NCBI RefSeq assembly: GCF_002813775.1
Contig: NZ_CP020370.1
Location: forward strand, 3,931,501-3,995,500
Reading direction: 5' to 3'
From: Candidatus Thiodictyon syntrophicum
GTDB lineage: Bacteria; Pseudomonadota; Gammaproteobacteria; Chromatiales; Chromatiaceae
Length of the DNA stretch: 64,000 bases
The notes below the pieces were generated by a model. It saw nothing but the letters and a program-made list of their open reading frames with translations. It did not search any database and had not been told where the DNA came from. Both the position numbers and the translations under genes were made by a program. Of this stretch, positions 1 to 8,468 are shown in pieces; within the stretch, counting starts at the first letter, position 1; each line of letters begins with the position of its first letter.

Positions 1-94
1 CGGTCTTTCACCCGCGCCACCCGCCACCGCCGCGTCCGGTCTTGCCGGCCCTTCCACCCCAGCCCCGGGCCGACGGCCGGCGCCACCAATCGCC

Positions 95-124
95 TTGCCC
101 GCCGCCCGTCGCGCGACGTAAGAT
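95..124 (+). promoter_or_regulatory. Possible sigma70 promoter upstream of sat
   Basis: TTGCCC at 95-100 and TAAGAT at 119-124 are separated by 18 bp, about 190 bp before the sat start. The local sequence turns AT-rich (120-180) in a GC-rich setting. The match is moderate and untested. Apart from this, 1-315 shows no gene. Confidence 0.3.
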
Positions 125-315
125 AAGCAGTATAAGTACATCAACAGGTACTTAATCCGGTTTACGGATGGTTGAATTTTCCGTCCATCGATGCGTGTTC
201 GATGACCTGGACCTGGAGGTCTCAGCCATTCCTGCAACCAGGGATTCTGACAATCACAAGTAGTCGACACCTCCGATCGTGTCGGCGCGGGTTCGAAAAA
301 GGGGGGACAAGGCCG

Positions 316-1491
316 ATGAAACTGGTTGATCCACATGGTGGGGGCGATTTGCTGCCACTGCTGCTCGAGGGCGAGGAACTCGCGCAGGAGCGTCGGCACG
401 CGGCCACGCTGCCCAGTCTGCGCGTGAGTCAACGTGAGAAAGGCGACCTCATCATGCTGGGCATCGGCGGCTTCACGCCGCTGACCGGCTTCATGTCGCA
501 CACCGACTGGCAGGGCGTCTGCGATGGGATGAGAATGGCCTCCGGCCTGTTCTGGCCCATCCCGATCACCCTCTCGGCCGCCGCGGCGGCGGCCGATACC
601 ATCATGATCGGCGGCGAAATCGCCCTCACCGACCCGGATGACGACAGCATCCTGGCGACCATGCGTGTCACCGAAAAATACGCCATCGACAAGTTGCACG
701 AATGCGCCACCGTGTTCCAGACCACCGACCCGGCGCACCCCGGCGTCACGCTGGTGATGCAACAAGGCGAGGTCAACCTCGCCGGCCCGGTCAAGGTGCT
801 GTCCACCGGCGGCTTCCCCGAAAAATACGGCGACCTGTTCAAGACCCCGAAAGAGACCCGCGCGCTGTTCACCGCCCTGGGCTGGTCGCGGGTCGCGGCC
901 TTCCAGACCCGCAATCCGATGCACCGCTCGCACGAGTATCTGGCCAAGGTCGCCATCGAGACCTGCGACGGCGTGCTGATTCACTCGCTGCTGGGCAACC
1001 TCAAACCCGGCGATATCCCGGCCGAGGTGCGCACCAAGGCCATCGGCACCCTGGTCGAAAACTACTTCGTCAAGAATACGGTCGTGCAGGCCGGCTACCC
1101 CCTCGACATGCGCTATGCCGGCCCGCGCGAAGCCCTGCTGCACGCGCTGTTTCGCCAGAACTACGGCTGCTCGCACCAGATCATCGGGCGCGACCATGCC
1201 GGCGTGGGCACCTATTATGGCCCGTTCGACGCCCAGCATATCTTCGACCGCCTGCCCGTCGGCGCCTTGCAGACCCAGCCCATGAAGATCGATATGACCT
1301 TCTGGTGCTACAAGTGCGGCGGCATGGCCACCGGGCGCACCTGCCCCCATGCCGATGCCGACCGGCTGCAGGTGTCCGGTACCCAGTTGCGCAAGTCGCT
1401 GTCCGCCGGACTCGACGTGCCGCCCGAGTTCAGCCGTGCGGAGGTGCTCACGATTCTGCGTGAATACTACGCCAGCCTTGACAGCCAGTGA
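316..1491 (+). CDS. sat: Dissimilatory ATP sulfurylase (sulfate adenylyltransferase)
   Basis: Interconverts APS plus pyrophosphate and ATP plus sulfate. In a sulfur oxidiser it would run toward sulfate, conserving energy from APS made by AprBA in the cytoplasm. The 391-residue protein carries the nucleotide-binding motif [11 protein letters not shown] (DNA near 903-940), the GRDHAGVG motif (near 1186) and SGTQLRKSL near the C-terminus, all typical of the family, and has the usual length for prokaryotic Sat. I chose ATG 316 because the frame upstream of it (from 172) is unlike the family and a GA-rich stretch lies just before 316. aprB follows 42 bp downstream on the same strand, which suggests one operon sat-aprB-aprA. 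Identity is secure; direction of reaction is inferred from context. Confidence 0.96.
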   Translation: MKLVDPHGGGDLLPLLLEGEELAQERRHAATLPSLRVSQREKGDLIMLGIGGFTPLTGFMSHTDWQGVCDGMRMASGLFWPIPITLSAAAAAADTIMIGGEIALTDPDDDSILATMRVTEKYAIDKLHECATVFQTTDPAHPGVTLVMQQGEVNLAGPVKVLSTGGFPEKYGDLFKTPKETRALFTALGWSRVAAFQTRNPMHRSHEYLAKVAIETCDGVLIHSLLGNLKPGDIPAEVRTKAIGTLVENYFVKNTVVQAGYPLDMRYAGPREALLHALFRQNYGCSHQIIGRDHAGVGTYYGPFDAQHIFDRLPVGALQTQPMKIDMTFWCYKCGGMATGRTCPHADADRLQVSGTQLRKSLSAGLDVPPEFSRAEVLTILREYYASLDSQ

Positions 1492-1532
1492 TCTCGTGTA
1501 CACTCCCAAACCTTGAACGAGGAGAGACAGCA

Positions 1533-2006
1533 ATGCCGACCTATGTAAGAACCGACAAATGCGATGGGTGCAAGGGTCAGGACAAGACCGCCTGCATGTA
1601 TATCTGCCCGCACGACCTGATGGCCCTGGACAAGGACGGCTCGGCCACCGGGCACGCCATGAAGGCCTGGAACCAGGAACCCGAGCAGTGTTGGGAGTGT
1701 TATTCCTGCGTCAAGATCTGTCCGCAAAACGCGATCGAGGTGCGCCATTACGCCGACATCGTGCCGCTGGGCGGTTCGGTCCAGCCGCTGCGCGGCTCCG
1801 ACTCGATCATGTGGACCATCAAGTTCCGCAACGGCACCATGAAGCGCTTCAAATTCCCGATCCGCACCACCGCCGAAGGCTCGATTGATCCCTACGGCAA
1901 CAAGCCCATGCCCAAGATCGCCGACCTCGGCGCCCCCGGCGTCTTCACCAAGGAAATGATGGGCGGCTATCGTGCCGGCCGGCCGGACGAACTGATCCGC
2001 CGCTGA
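1533..2006 (+). CDS. aprB: Adenylylsulfate reductase beta subunit (AprB)
   Basis: Small iron-sulfur subunit of APS reductase, which passes electrons between the FAD of AprA and the membrane-bound Qmo complex. Two ferredoxin-type cysteine sets are visible: CDGC with CMYICP near the N-terminus and CWECYSCVKICP at about residues 50-62, which would bind two [4Fe-4S] clusters. The C-terminal tail after about residue 100 matches the AprB extension that wraps around AprA. The length of 157 residues is normal. Start ATG 1533 is supported by GAGGAGAG at 1519-1526; the longer frame from 1488 would overlap the end of sat. It sits between sat and aprA. Confidence 0.96.
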   Translation: MPTYVRTDKCDGCKGQDKTACMYICPHDLMALDKDGSATGHAMKAWNQEPEQCWECYSCVKICPQNAIEVRHYADIVPLGGSVQPLRGSDSIMWTIKFRNGTMKRFKFPIRTTAEGSIDPYGNKPMPKIADLGAPGVFTKEMMGGYRAGRPDELIRR

Positions 2007-2043
2007 GCGGGCGTTCCAACCATCAACCATCCTGACTCGTTGC

Positions 2044-2083
2044 GGGACAGAGCGCGGCCCACGCGGTGGGTAGCCGCTGTCCC
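2044..2083 (+). promoter_or_regulatory. Hairpin between aprB and aprA
   Basis: Arms GGGACAG (2044-2050) and CTGTCCC (2077-2083) pair perfectly, with further pairing inside (GCGGCCCAC against GTGGGTAGCCGC). The stem is in the 102-bp aprB-aprA spacer and ends 25 bp before the aprA start. No T-run follows, so a Rho-independent terminator is unlikely. An mRNA-processing or stability element is possible but unproven. Confidence 0.45.
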
Positions 2084-2108
2084 CAAACACTCCAAACGGT
2101 GAATGCGA

Positions 2109-4142
2109 ATGTCACAAGGTACCTTTGAAGATCCCACCGTCGTCCAGGAAGAGCTGGACATCCTGCTGATCGGCGGCGGCATGGCCTGCTGCGGCGCGGC
2201 CTATGAGATGATGCGGTGGGCCGAGGCCCTCAAGGCCGAAACCGGCACTGAACTCAAGATCAAGCTGGTGGACAAGGCCGCGATGGACCGCTCCGGGGCC
2301 GTGGCCCAGGGACTGTCCGCGATCAACACCTACATCGGCTCCGAGCAGGACCCGGCCGACTATGCCCGCATGGTCTCCAACGACCTGATGGGCATCACCC
2401 GCGACGACCTGGCCTATGACCTGGGCCGCAATGTCGATGATTCGGTGCACCTGTTCGAGGAGTGGGGCCTGCCGATCTGGAAGACCGACGCCGACGGGGT
2501 GCGCCATGACGGTGCCGAGTCGCTCAAGGAAGGCCTGCCGCTGCTCAAAGACGGCGGCAAACCGGTGCGCTCGGGCAAATGGCAGATCATGATCAACGGC
2601 GAATCCTACAAGTGGATCGTCGCCGAGGCCGCCAAGAAGGCACTGGGCCTGTCACGCATCGAAGAACGCATCTTCATCGTCAAGCTGATCAACGACAAGA
2701 ACGACCCCTCGCGCATTGCCGGCGCGGTCGGCTTCTCGGTGCGTACCAACACCATCCACGTCTATAAGGCCAAGGCCGTGCTGCTGGCGGCCGGCGGCTG
2801 CGTCAACCTGTTCCGCCCGCGCTCGGTGGGCGAAGGCACGGGGCGCGCCTGGTACCCGGTCTGGAACGCAGGCTCCACCTACGCCATGGCCGCCGAGGCC
2901 GGCGCCGAGATGACGATGATGGAAAACCGCTTCGTCCCCGCCCGCTTCAAGGACGGTTACGGCCCGGTCGGCGCCTGGTTCCTGCTCTTCAAGGCCAAGG
3001 CCACCAATGCCTACGGCGAAGACTATATGGTCAAGAACAAGGAGATGCTCAACGACTATCCGCCCTACGGCCAGGCCGCCGTACCCGCCTCCTGCCTGCG
3101 CAATCATCTGATGCTCAAGGAGATGAAGGAAGGGCGCGGCCCCATCTACATGGACACCGTCAGCGCCCTGGCCAAGCTGCGCGAGACCCTGACGCCCAAA
3201 GAGGTCAAGCACCTGGAAGCGGAGGCCTGGGAAGACTTCCTGGATATGTGTATCGGCCAGTGCGGCATCTGGGTCGGCGAGAACATCGAGCCCGAGAAGA
3301 AGAATTCCGAGCTGATCCCGACCGAACCCTACCTGCTCGGCTCGCACTCCGGCTGCTGCGGCATCTGGGTCTCGGGTCCGACCGACGTCGGTGCCCCCAC
3401 CGCCGATGAAGGCGACTACGACGGCGTGCCGGCCCACCTGCCGCGCGGCTGGAACTGGGGCTATCGCTCCATGACCACGGTCAAGGGCCTGTTCACCGCC
3501 GGCGACGGCGTGGGCGCCTCCGGCCACAAGTTCTCCTCCGGTTCGCACACCGAGGGCCGGCTGGCCTCCAAGGCCATGATCCAGTACGCGCTGGACAACA
3601 AGGACTGGACGCCCGAGCTCGACACCCCGGTGGAACAGTTGGCGACCGAGATCTACCAACCGGTGCGCAACTACCTGGCAAACAAGGATTACAGTACCGC
3701 CATCGACATCAACCCCAACTACATCACGCCCAAGATGCTGCAGTTCCGCCTGCAGAAGATCATGGACGAGTATGTGGCCGGCACCTCCACCTACTACAAC
3801 ACCAACGACAAGATGCTGGAGGTGGCTGAATACAAGCTGGGGATGCTCAAGGAAGATTCGCTCAAGATGCGCGCCAAGGACCTGCACGAACTGCTGCGCG
3901 CCTGGGAGAACTACCACCGCATCATCACGGCGGAGGCCCACATGAAGCACATCCAGTTCCGCGAAGAGTCCCGCTATCCGGGCTTCTACTACCGCACCGA
4001 CAAGAACTTTGTCGATGAGGAGAACTGGCATTGCTTCGTCAATTCCATCTACGACAAGAACACCAAGCAATGGACCTGCTTCAAGCGCAAGCACGTCGAC
4101 CTGGTGGACAAGTCCAAGCTGTTCAAGGCCGCGGCCCACTAG
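2109..4142 (+). CDS. aprA: Adenylylsulfate reductase alpha subunit (AprA)
   Basis: Catalytic flavoprotein subunit of dissimilatory APS reductase: APS plus two electrons gives sulfite plus AMP, run in reverse in sulfur oxidisers. The N-terminal FAD-binding segment LIGGGMACCGAA (residues about 18-30) and the fumarate-reductase-like fold motifs are clear, as are the segment RFKDGYGPVGAW near residue 280 and the AprA-specific C-terminal region. The protein is 677 residues from ATG 2109; an in-frame ATG two codons upstream (2103) is an alternative. Its partner aprB lies just upstream. A strong hairpin with a T-rich tail follows the stop. Confidence 0.97.
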   Translation: MSQGTFEDPTVVQEELDILLIGGGMACCGAAYEMMRWAEALKAETGTELKIKLVDKAAMDRSGAVAQGLSAINTYIGSEQDPADYARMVSNDLMGITRDDLAYDLGRNVDDSVHLFEEWGLPIWKTDADGVRHDGAESLKEGLPLLKDGGKPVRSGKWQIMINGESYKWIVAEAAKKALGLSRIEERIFIVKLINDKNDPSRIAGAVGFSVRTNTIHVYKAKAVLLAAGGCVNLFRPRSVGEGTGRAWYPVWNAGSTYAMAAEAGAEMTMMENRFVPARFKDGYGPVGAWFLLFKAKATNAYGEDYMVKNKEMLNDYPPYGQAAVPASCLRNHLMLKEMKEGRGPIYMDTVSALAKLRETLTPKEVKHLEAEAWEDFLDMCIGQCGIWVGENIEPEKKNSELIPTEPYLLGSHSGCCGIWVSGPTDVGAPTADEGDYDGVPAHLPRGWNWGYRSMTTVKGLFTAGDGVGASGHKFSSGSHTEGRLASKAMIQYALDNKDWTPELDTPVEQLATEIYQPVRNYLANKDYSTAIDINPNYITPKMLQFRLQKIMDEYVAGTSTYYNTNDKMLEVAEYKLGMLKEDSLKMRAKDLHELLRAWENYHRIITAEAHMKHIQFREESRYPGFYYRTDKNFVDEENWHCFVNSIYDKNTKQWTCFKRKHVDLVDKSKLFKAAAH

Positions 4143-4171
4143 GCCCCTGAGGCCCAGCGCGTAACGGACCC

Positions 4172-4208
4172 GGGGCCGGGCGCCGCAAGGCGTCCCGGCC
4201 CTTTGCTT
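4172..4208 (+). terminator. Rho-independent terminator after aprA
   Basis: GC-rich arms of 13 nt (4172-4184 and 4189-4201) with one mismatch close on a GCAA tetraloop. They are followed by TTTGCTT. The position, 30 bp after the aprA stop, fits the end of the sat-aprBA transcript. Confidence 0.7.
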
Positions 4209-4240
4209 GGCAAGGGGCCATTAGCGAGTGCCGATAGCAT

Positions 4241-4308
4241 CGTTGTCGTTGTCGTAATCGCGGTTATTGTAGCCCCGTAGGATGGGTAGAGCGCAGCGAA
4301 ACCCATCG
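4241..4308 (+). repeat. Half P1 element fused to a GGGTAGAGCGCAGCG-type repeat
   Basis: Two GTTGTC-type hexamers plus GTAATCG (about 4241-4260) form the left arm of the P1 family, followed by part of its core (GGTTATTGTAG). The right arm is missing. It runs directly into GGGTAGAGCGCAGCGAAACC (4283 onward), a short imperfect palindrome repeated at about 46749. Confidence 0.7.
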
Positions 4309-4419
4309 TCTTCGCCAGCGCAAACCGCTGATCCTCTCGCCCCCTCAGCCGTAACCAAAGTCAAGCCCCACCAACGCCTTCAGCCACTTATTCCGTGGAC
4401 CGACCACCAGGTAACCGCC

Positions 4420-5316
4420 ATGCAAGATGCCCAGCCCCTCCCCTTCCCCGGCAGCCCGGTGGTCCCGCAAACCTTTGACGACGGCAAGGTCATCCAATTC
4501 CAGTGCCGCCCCGGCATTTCCTGCTGGAATGCCTGCTGCAGCAATATCGACATCTCCCTGACCCCCTACGACATCCTGCGCCTGAAGCACCGCTTCGCCA
4601 TCAGTTCCGGCGAATTCCTGCGGGACTATACGGTCCCCTACGAGATGGAGCAGGACAGCATCGCCGGCGTCAAACTGCGCCCCGTCGCCGATGGCACGGC
4701 CTGCCGCTTCATGACCCCCGCGGGCTGCAGCGTCTACGCAGACCGCCCGACCGCCTGCCGCTATTACCCGGTCGCGCTGCTGTCGCTGCGCCGCCAGGAC
4801 GAATACACCGACCGCTCCTCCTACGCCCTGGTCGAAGAGCCGCACTGTCTCGGTCACCAGGAGCCGCGCCCCATCAGCGTCGCCGACTACCGCAAGGAAC
4901 AGGGGCTGGAAGACTATGACGATGCGGCGCGCGGCTGGCGCCAATTGATCCTGAAGAAGAAATCGTCCGGCCCCAGCATCGGCAAACCATCCAAGCGCAG
5001 CCTGGAACTCTTCTTCATGGTCTGCTACGACCTCGACCGCTTCAGCCAATTCGTCGCCAGCGACGGCTTCAGCGACATCTACGACCTGCCGGCCGAGGAG
5101 TTGAAGAACATCCTCTGCGACGATCTGGAGTTGATGCAGTTCGGCTTCCGCTTTCTGCGCCAGGTCCTGTTCGGCGAAGAGACCATCCCATTGCGGCGCG
5201 AAGCGGCCGAACAGCGCCGTCTGCGGCACATGGAGCGACAGCAGCGCCTCGCGACCGAGGCGGCGGCGCGCCGGGCCATGGAGCAGGACGAGATGTATGA
5301 GGACCCGGCTGAGTAA
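4420..5316 (+). CDS. YkgJ-family cysteine-cluster (Fe-S or Zn) protein
   Basis: The protein of 298 residues belongs by motif to the YkgJ/UPF0153 family, whose members carry clustered cysteines thought to bind zinc or an Fe-S cluster. Visible are CRPGISCWNACC at about residues 26-37, then CRFMTPAGC and CRYYP at about 97-120, spaced as in that family. The C-terminal third is charged and helical with many Arg and Glu residues. I start at ATG 4420 because the upstream frame (from 4282) is made of the preceding repeat sequence. The molecular function is not established for the family. It lies downstream of the aprA terminator and upstream of a P1 palindrome, so it probably has its own promoter. 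Confidence 0.8.
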   Translation: MQDAQPLPFPGSPVVPQTFDDGKVIQFQCRPGISCWNACCSNIDISLTPYDILRLKHRFAISSGEFLRDYTVPYEMEQDSIAGVKLRPVADGTACRFMTPAGCSVYADRPTACRYYPVALLSLRRQDEYTDRSSYALVEEPHCLGHQEPRPISVADYRKEQGLEDYDDAARGWRQLILKKKSSGPSIGKPSKRSLELFFMVCYDLDRFSQFVASDGFSDIYDLPAEELKNILCDDLELMQFGFRFLRQVLFGEETIPLRREAAEQRRLRHMERQQRLATEAAARRAMEQDEMYEDPAE

Positions 5317-5342
5317 CGAGTCAGGCACAAGTGAAACACAAT

Positions 5343-5460
5343 CGTTGTCGTTGTCGTTGTCGTTGTCGTAATCGAAATCGGAGCAGCGAAGCACCTTGGG
5401 GTGCGAGAAAGTCCGGGGCACCACGATAACCTCGATTACGATTACGACAACGACAACGAC
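5343..5460. repeat. P1 palindromic element (GTTGTC hexamer arms)
   Basis: Left arm: about four GTTGTC hexamers ending in GTAATCG (5343-5374). Right arm: CGATTACG followed by GACAAC hexamers (5432-5460). The arms are reverse complements and enclose a core of about 55 bp containing GGAGCAGCGAAGCACC and GTGCGAGAAAGTCC, itself a small hairpin. It follows the YkgJ-type gene. Confidence 0.85.
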
Positions 5461-5557
5461 ACCCGTCGCGGCCGGGGGCCGCTCCTAAGTCGTAGGAGCG
5501 GCCCCCGGCCGCGACGGGTTGGGCCAAGGACCCGTGGCCGGAGTTATGATCGAGGCC
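5461..5557. repeat. P2 MITE-like palindrome, one-ended
   Basis: A near-perfect inverted repeat of about 26 bp (arms around 5461-5487 and 5493-5519, GTCGCGGCCGGGGGCCGCTC type) is followed by GTGGCCGGAGTTATGATC and GAGGCC, ending at 5557. That is the right terminal sequence of the P2 family. The left end is missing: the palindrome abuts the P1 element directly. Confidence 0.7.
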
Positions 5558-5593
5558 AAAATAGTGGACCCCCGCACCTGACCCCAGCGCCCC

Positions 5594-6177
5594 ATGACCC
5601 AACCGATCCCACAGGAACCACCCCCACCCGCGATCTCACGCGACGACTACGACTCGCCGTGGAAAGCCCTGCTCGACCGTTGGCACCGGCAGTTTCTCGA
5701 GTTCTTTTTTCCCGTGGCCGCCGCCGATATCGACTGGTCGCGTGGACATGAATTCCTCGACAAAGAACTGCAAAAAGTCACCCGCCGGGCGGTCGTGGAT
5801 CGCCGCTATGTGGACAAGCTGATCAAAGTGTGGAGGCGCAGCGGCGATGAGACCTGGGTGTTGATCCACACCGAGGTCCAGGGCGAGCGGGACACGCACT
5901 TCGAGAAGACTACCATCGCTGTATCCAAACCATCGAGGAGGCAGAGCACATGCAATACGTGACCACTGCTGAGCGCATCGGGATCAAGAAGGGCCGGCAA
6001 GAGGGCCGGCGAGAGGGCCAACGTGAGTTGTTGGAGCAACTGCTGGCGGTGCGGTTTGGACCCTTGCCGGACCTGGTGGAGGCGCGGTTGGCGGGAGCCG
6101 AGTCGGTCCAGTTGGCCGCCTGGTTTCAGCGGGGGTTGACCGCGCCGACGTTGGATGCGGTGTTCGAGCCGACGTGA
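5594..6177 (+). pseudogene. Rpn-family PD-(D/E)XK nuclease / transposase-like gene, internally deleted
   Basis: The first part (5594 to about 5905) encodes the N-terminal region of Rpn/DUF4351-type recombination-promoting nucleases, with DIDWSRGHEFLDKELQ and the core WVLIHTEVQG (the E-x-Q end of the nuclease motif). The frame then breaks. The family's C-terminal tail resumes in another frame at about 5930-6177, with GIKKGRQEGRREGQREL and RFGPLPD. The middle of the protein (roughly 100 residues) is absent, so the gene is a deletion-frameshift remnant. Family members are common, often decayed genes of mobile character. A second fragment of the same kind lies at 20740-20935. Confidence 0.75.
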
Positions 6178-6184
6178 ACCGGGG

Positions 6185-6410
6185 GGCCTTGATCATCGTT
6201 GCGGCCATCGCTGCTAACCCCTGGTCCAGGAATTTCTCTCACGGAGACACTTAAGACACGGAGAAAGACAGGTCCGGATCTCCGTGTCTTTGTGTCTCCG
6301 TGAGAGATTTCTTCTAACCTGCGTCGCTGCAGGGGCTTGAGCTTGCTGCCAACCCCCACTGCGCGACGCTGGGTACGCATCAGCCACCGGCCGGAACCAT
6401 GATCAAGCCC
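6185..6410. repeat. P2-ended element with internal 31-bp palindrome
   Basis: The left end GGCCTTGATCATCGTT (6185 onward) and the right end GGCCGGAACCATGATCAAG (to about 6410) match the terminal repeats of the P2 family. Inside, arms at 6231-6263 and 6280-6310 (TCTCTCACGGAGACAC and its complement) form a second large hairpin that is unlike the usual P2 core. The rest of the gap up to 6695 shows no gene. Confidence 0.6.
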
Positions 6411-6695
6411 AGGGGCTCCTACCGCCCCTGCATGACCTGATCGACCGGCGGCGGCCCGACTGATTCCCTCGGCGAGACGACACGCCTCGCCCGCCGATCA
6501 GGCAGCAGGCAAGCAGTCATATCAGCGCCCAGTCGCCAGATGGGCCGCTTCCGGGGCCTTGCCGGCAGGTTTCCGGCAACCATAACCAACATTTATTTGT
6601 GTCTACCTGACCTGGATCAACGAACAGCCGTTGCAAGCCATCAACCCTTTGGCGGTACTAGCGTCCGCCAGGTGGGAACGTTAGGCTAGGAACTC

Positions 6696-7442
6696 ATGTC
6701 AAAACTTCTGGGCTTCATCGAATTAAAATTGCGCTTTCTTCCGAAATCTATGGCCAGCAAGATCGCGGCCGAAGTGCTAGCCTTTGCTCTAGACAAGAAT
6801 AATGATGAGTCCGAAAGAGTACGTGCAATTGCAGTTCTCGGTGTCACCCGTTACGCATCTGAGTTCTTGAGCGCGTTTATCCGGATTGCTACTGATCTCG
6901 AGGACTTCAGGCACCCCCGCCGTATGGCCTTGTCGAATTTAAAGCGCGAGGCTTCGGATGCAAGAAAGAACAGCGAGGACGAAGAGCATAAGACTGATGC
7001 CTTAATATTGGTGATATCCGGAAATTACTTTGACAAAGAACGTGCGCAAAGGGCGATTGACTTTGACATTATTGAAGAAGAGTTTCGGCGCTGGGCTATA
7101 GAGTTTAGTGATTGCCGAGATGATAGAATTGTCTCTGCCATTGCAACTGTTCTTCGCGACAAGTCCGAAAGCTTCAGTTTCCGGTCAAGTATCCTCCCGC
7201 TGGTTAAGTTGACACCCCAAGATCGCACATATCTAACCTTCACTAATGCGCTCATCGATATTGCCCTAGATACCACGCAGAATAGTACTCTAAGGTGGTA
7301 CGCTGAGGGACGCTTAGATCCGGAGATTCACAAAGACGTACTATTGCGTCTGATGAACGATGCGGACGATGACGTCAGAAAAGGCGCCATTTGGATGCTG
7401 AATAACGCATCGATAAAACGAGCGGCAGGAAAGGGACAATAG
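6696..7442 (+). CDS. HEAT-repeat-like protein, low-GC, probably acquired
   Basis: The protein of 248 residues is built mostly of amphipathic helices in a HEAT-like rhythm: ERVRAIAVLGVTRY at about 40-54, RIVSAIATVLRD near 147 and DVRKGAIWMLNN near 230. The last is a typical HEAT inner helix. No catalytic motif or membrane segment was seen. It is probably a scaffold or binding protein. Base and codon use are strikingly AT-richer than in its neighbours, with many AAT, TTT, GAT and ATA codons, so recent transfer is likely. It stands alone between a P2-ended element and a MITE, with no obvious partner. The molecular role is unknown. Confidence 0.6.
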   Translation: MSKLLGFIELKLRFLPKSMASKIAAEVLAFALDKNNDESERVRAIAVLGVTRYASEFLSAFIRIATDLEDFRHPRRMALSNLKREASDARKNSEDEEHKTDALILVISGNYFDKERAQRAIDFDIIEEEFRRWAIEFSDCRDDRIVSAIATVLRDKSESFSFRSSILPLVKLTPQDRTYLTFTNALIDIALDTTQNSTLRWYAEGRLDPEIHKDVLLRLMNDADDDVRKGAIWMLNNASIKRAAGKGQ

Positions 7443-7470
7443 GCCAAACAGAGTAAAGGGGTCTGTACCG

Positions 7471-7664
7471 AATGGCACTGACTTAAGCTGCAAGCATCGC
7501 AGAAATAACTGGTTGCGATGCGGCGAAGCACGCGAAAAATCGCTCCGGACCGGGCAGAAGCCGGGAAACACGGCGGAAAAAGCCGCTTCCACTCAAGTGA
7601 CTGCTAGCCGACCCTCCCGTAACTAGCTGATTTGTCGATGCTGCGGCTTAAGTCAGTGCTATTC
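7471..7664. mobile_element. MITE of about 194 bp with 25-bp terminal inverted repeats
   Basis: Left end AATGGCACTGACTTAAGC (7471 onward) and right end GCTTAAGTCAGTGCTATT (to 7664) are imperfect inverted repeats extending inward to CATCG/CGATG (7475-7499 against 7636-7659). No transposase fits inside. A single matching right end recurs at 58573-58601. The ends resemble those of IS4-like elements, but that assignment is from memory and unverified. Confidence 0.65.
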
Positions 7665-7769
7665 AGGTCAGTACCCTTTAAGGAAGAAATGGGAAGAAAT
7701 GGCGCCAGACCACGGCTTCAACGCCGCCGCTGGCTGTCGGTTGCTGTAACATGATCGTGGAGAAAGACC

Positions 7770-8201
7770 GTGGGTACGCCATACGAGACCGATATCATTG
7801 TTTGGGCCGACGAGCAGGCGGCATTACTGAGAGCGGGCAGATTTTCCGACATTGATATCGCGTGAATCGCCGAGGAGATAGAAGACGTGGGCAAGAGCGA
7901 GCGGCGAGAGTTGGGAAGCCGGATGGCAGTTCTCTTGGCTCACCTGCTCAAGTGGCAGTTCCAACCTGGCCGCCGCGGCTCAAGCCGGCGGCGGACGATC
8001 AAGGAACAGCGCCGGAGTATCGCGGCGCACTTGCGCGAGACGCCGAGCCTCAAGACCGCGCTTGCCGATCCAAACTGGCAAGAGGGGGTCTGGGCGGACG
8101 CAACCGCTAAGGCGATCGATGACACCGGCCTTGATCTATTCCCCGAGGACTTTCCATGGGAGATCGAGAAGGTTCTTTCAACGGATTTTTATCCGGGGTG
8201 A
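7770..8201 (+). pseudogene. DUF29 family gene with premature stop
   Basis: From GTG 7770 the frame encodes the DUF29 start (YETDIIVWADEQAALLRAG), then meets TGA at 7863-7865. It continues in the same frame with IAEEIEDVGKSERRELGSR and the LLAHLLKWQFQP motif to 8201. Family members read through this point without a stop, so a point nonsense mutation is the simplest explanation. Restart within the gene would lose the conserved N-terminus. DUF29 proteins have no assigned function and are common in cyanobacteria and purple bacteria, often beside mobile DNA. Confidence 0.75.
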
Positions 8202-8254
8202 CGCCGGGGGTAAAGGGGGGTGAAGGGGTCGGTAAGGTCTTAACCTCGACAAAC

Positions 8255-8351
8255 GGCCCTGATCATCACTCCGGCCACGCGCCTTTGCGGCAACCCGTCG
8301 CGGCCGGGGGGCCGCTCCTCCACCGCAGGAGCGGCCCCCCGGCCGCGACGG
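8255..8351. repeat. P2 MITE-like palindrome with perfect 25-bp arms
   Basis: The left terminal sequence GGCCCTGATCATCACTCCGG (8255 onward) is followed by a perfect 25-bp inverted repeat at 8295-8319 and 8327-8351 (CCGTCGCGGCCGGGGGGCCG type). A partial copy of the terminal motif, CCTTGATCGTCGCTCCGG, lies at about 8380 in the same orientation as the left end. It lies 3' of hdrB and could act as that operon's terminator. Confidence 0.75.
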
Positions 8352-8468
8352 AGATCACCCCCTCGGTGGTCCTTGATCGTCGCTCCGGCAAGCGGCTACC
8401 TGCTGGAGTCCAAGGCCGGCGATGTCACGAGGACCGAGCGCTCAAGGCCTGCCGACCGGTCTTACAAC

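Noticed and set aside
2652-4139. Long minus-strand ORF opposite aprA (495 residues) and similar long antisense ORFs opposite qmoB, mfd and the STAND gene
   Set aside because: High-GC coding DNA leaves antisense frames open; translations lack any recognisable domain and show the Gly/Ala/Val/Leu/Asp bias of antisense frames.
6655-6696. AACGTTAGGC just upstream of the HEAT-like ORF, similar to an integron attC core site
   Set aside because: No matching inverse core or attC-like palindrome was found after the gene at 7442, and no second cassette or integrase is present; a chance match is likelier.
8295-8351. P2 palindrome as an ordinary Rho-independent terminator of the qmo operon
   Set aside because: No T-run follows on either strand and the same palindrome with terminal repeats is dispersed elsewhere; it may still affect transcription but was not made as a terminator.
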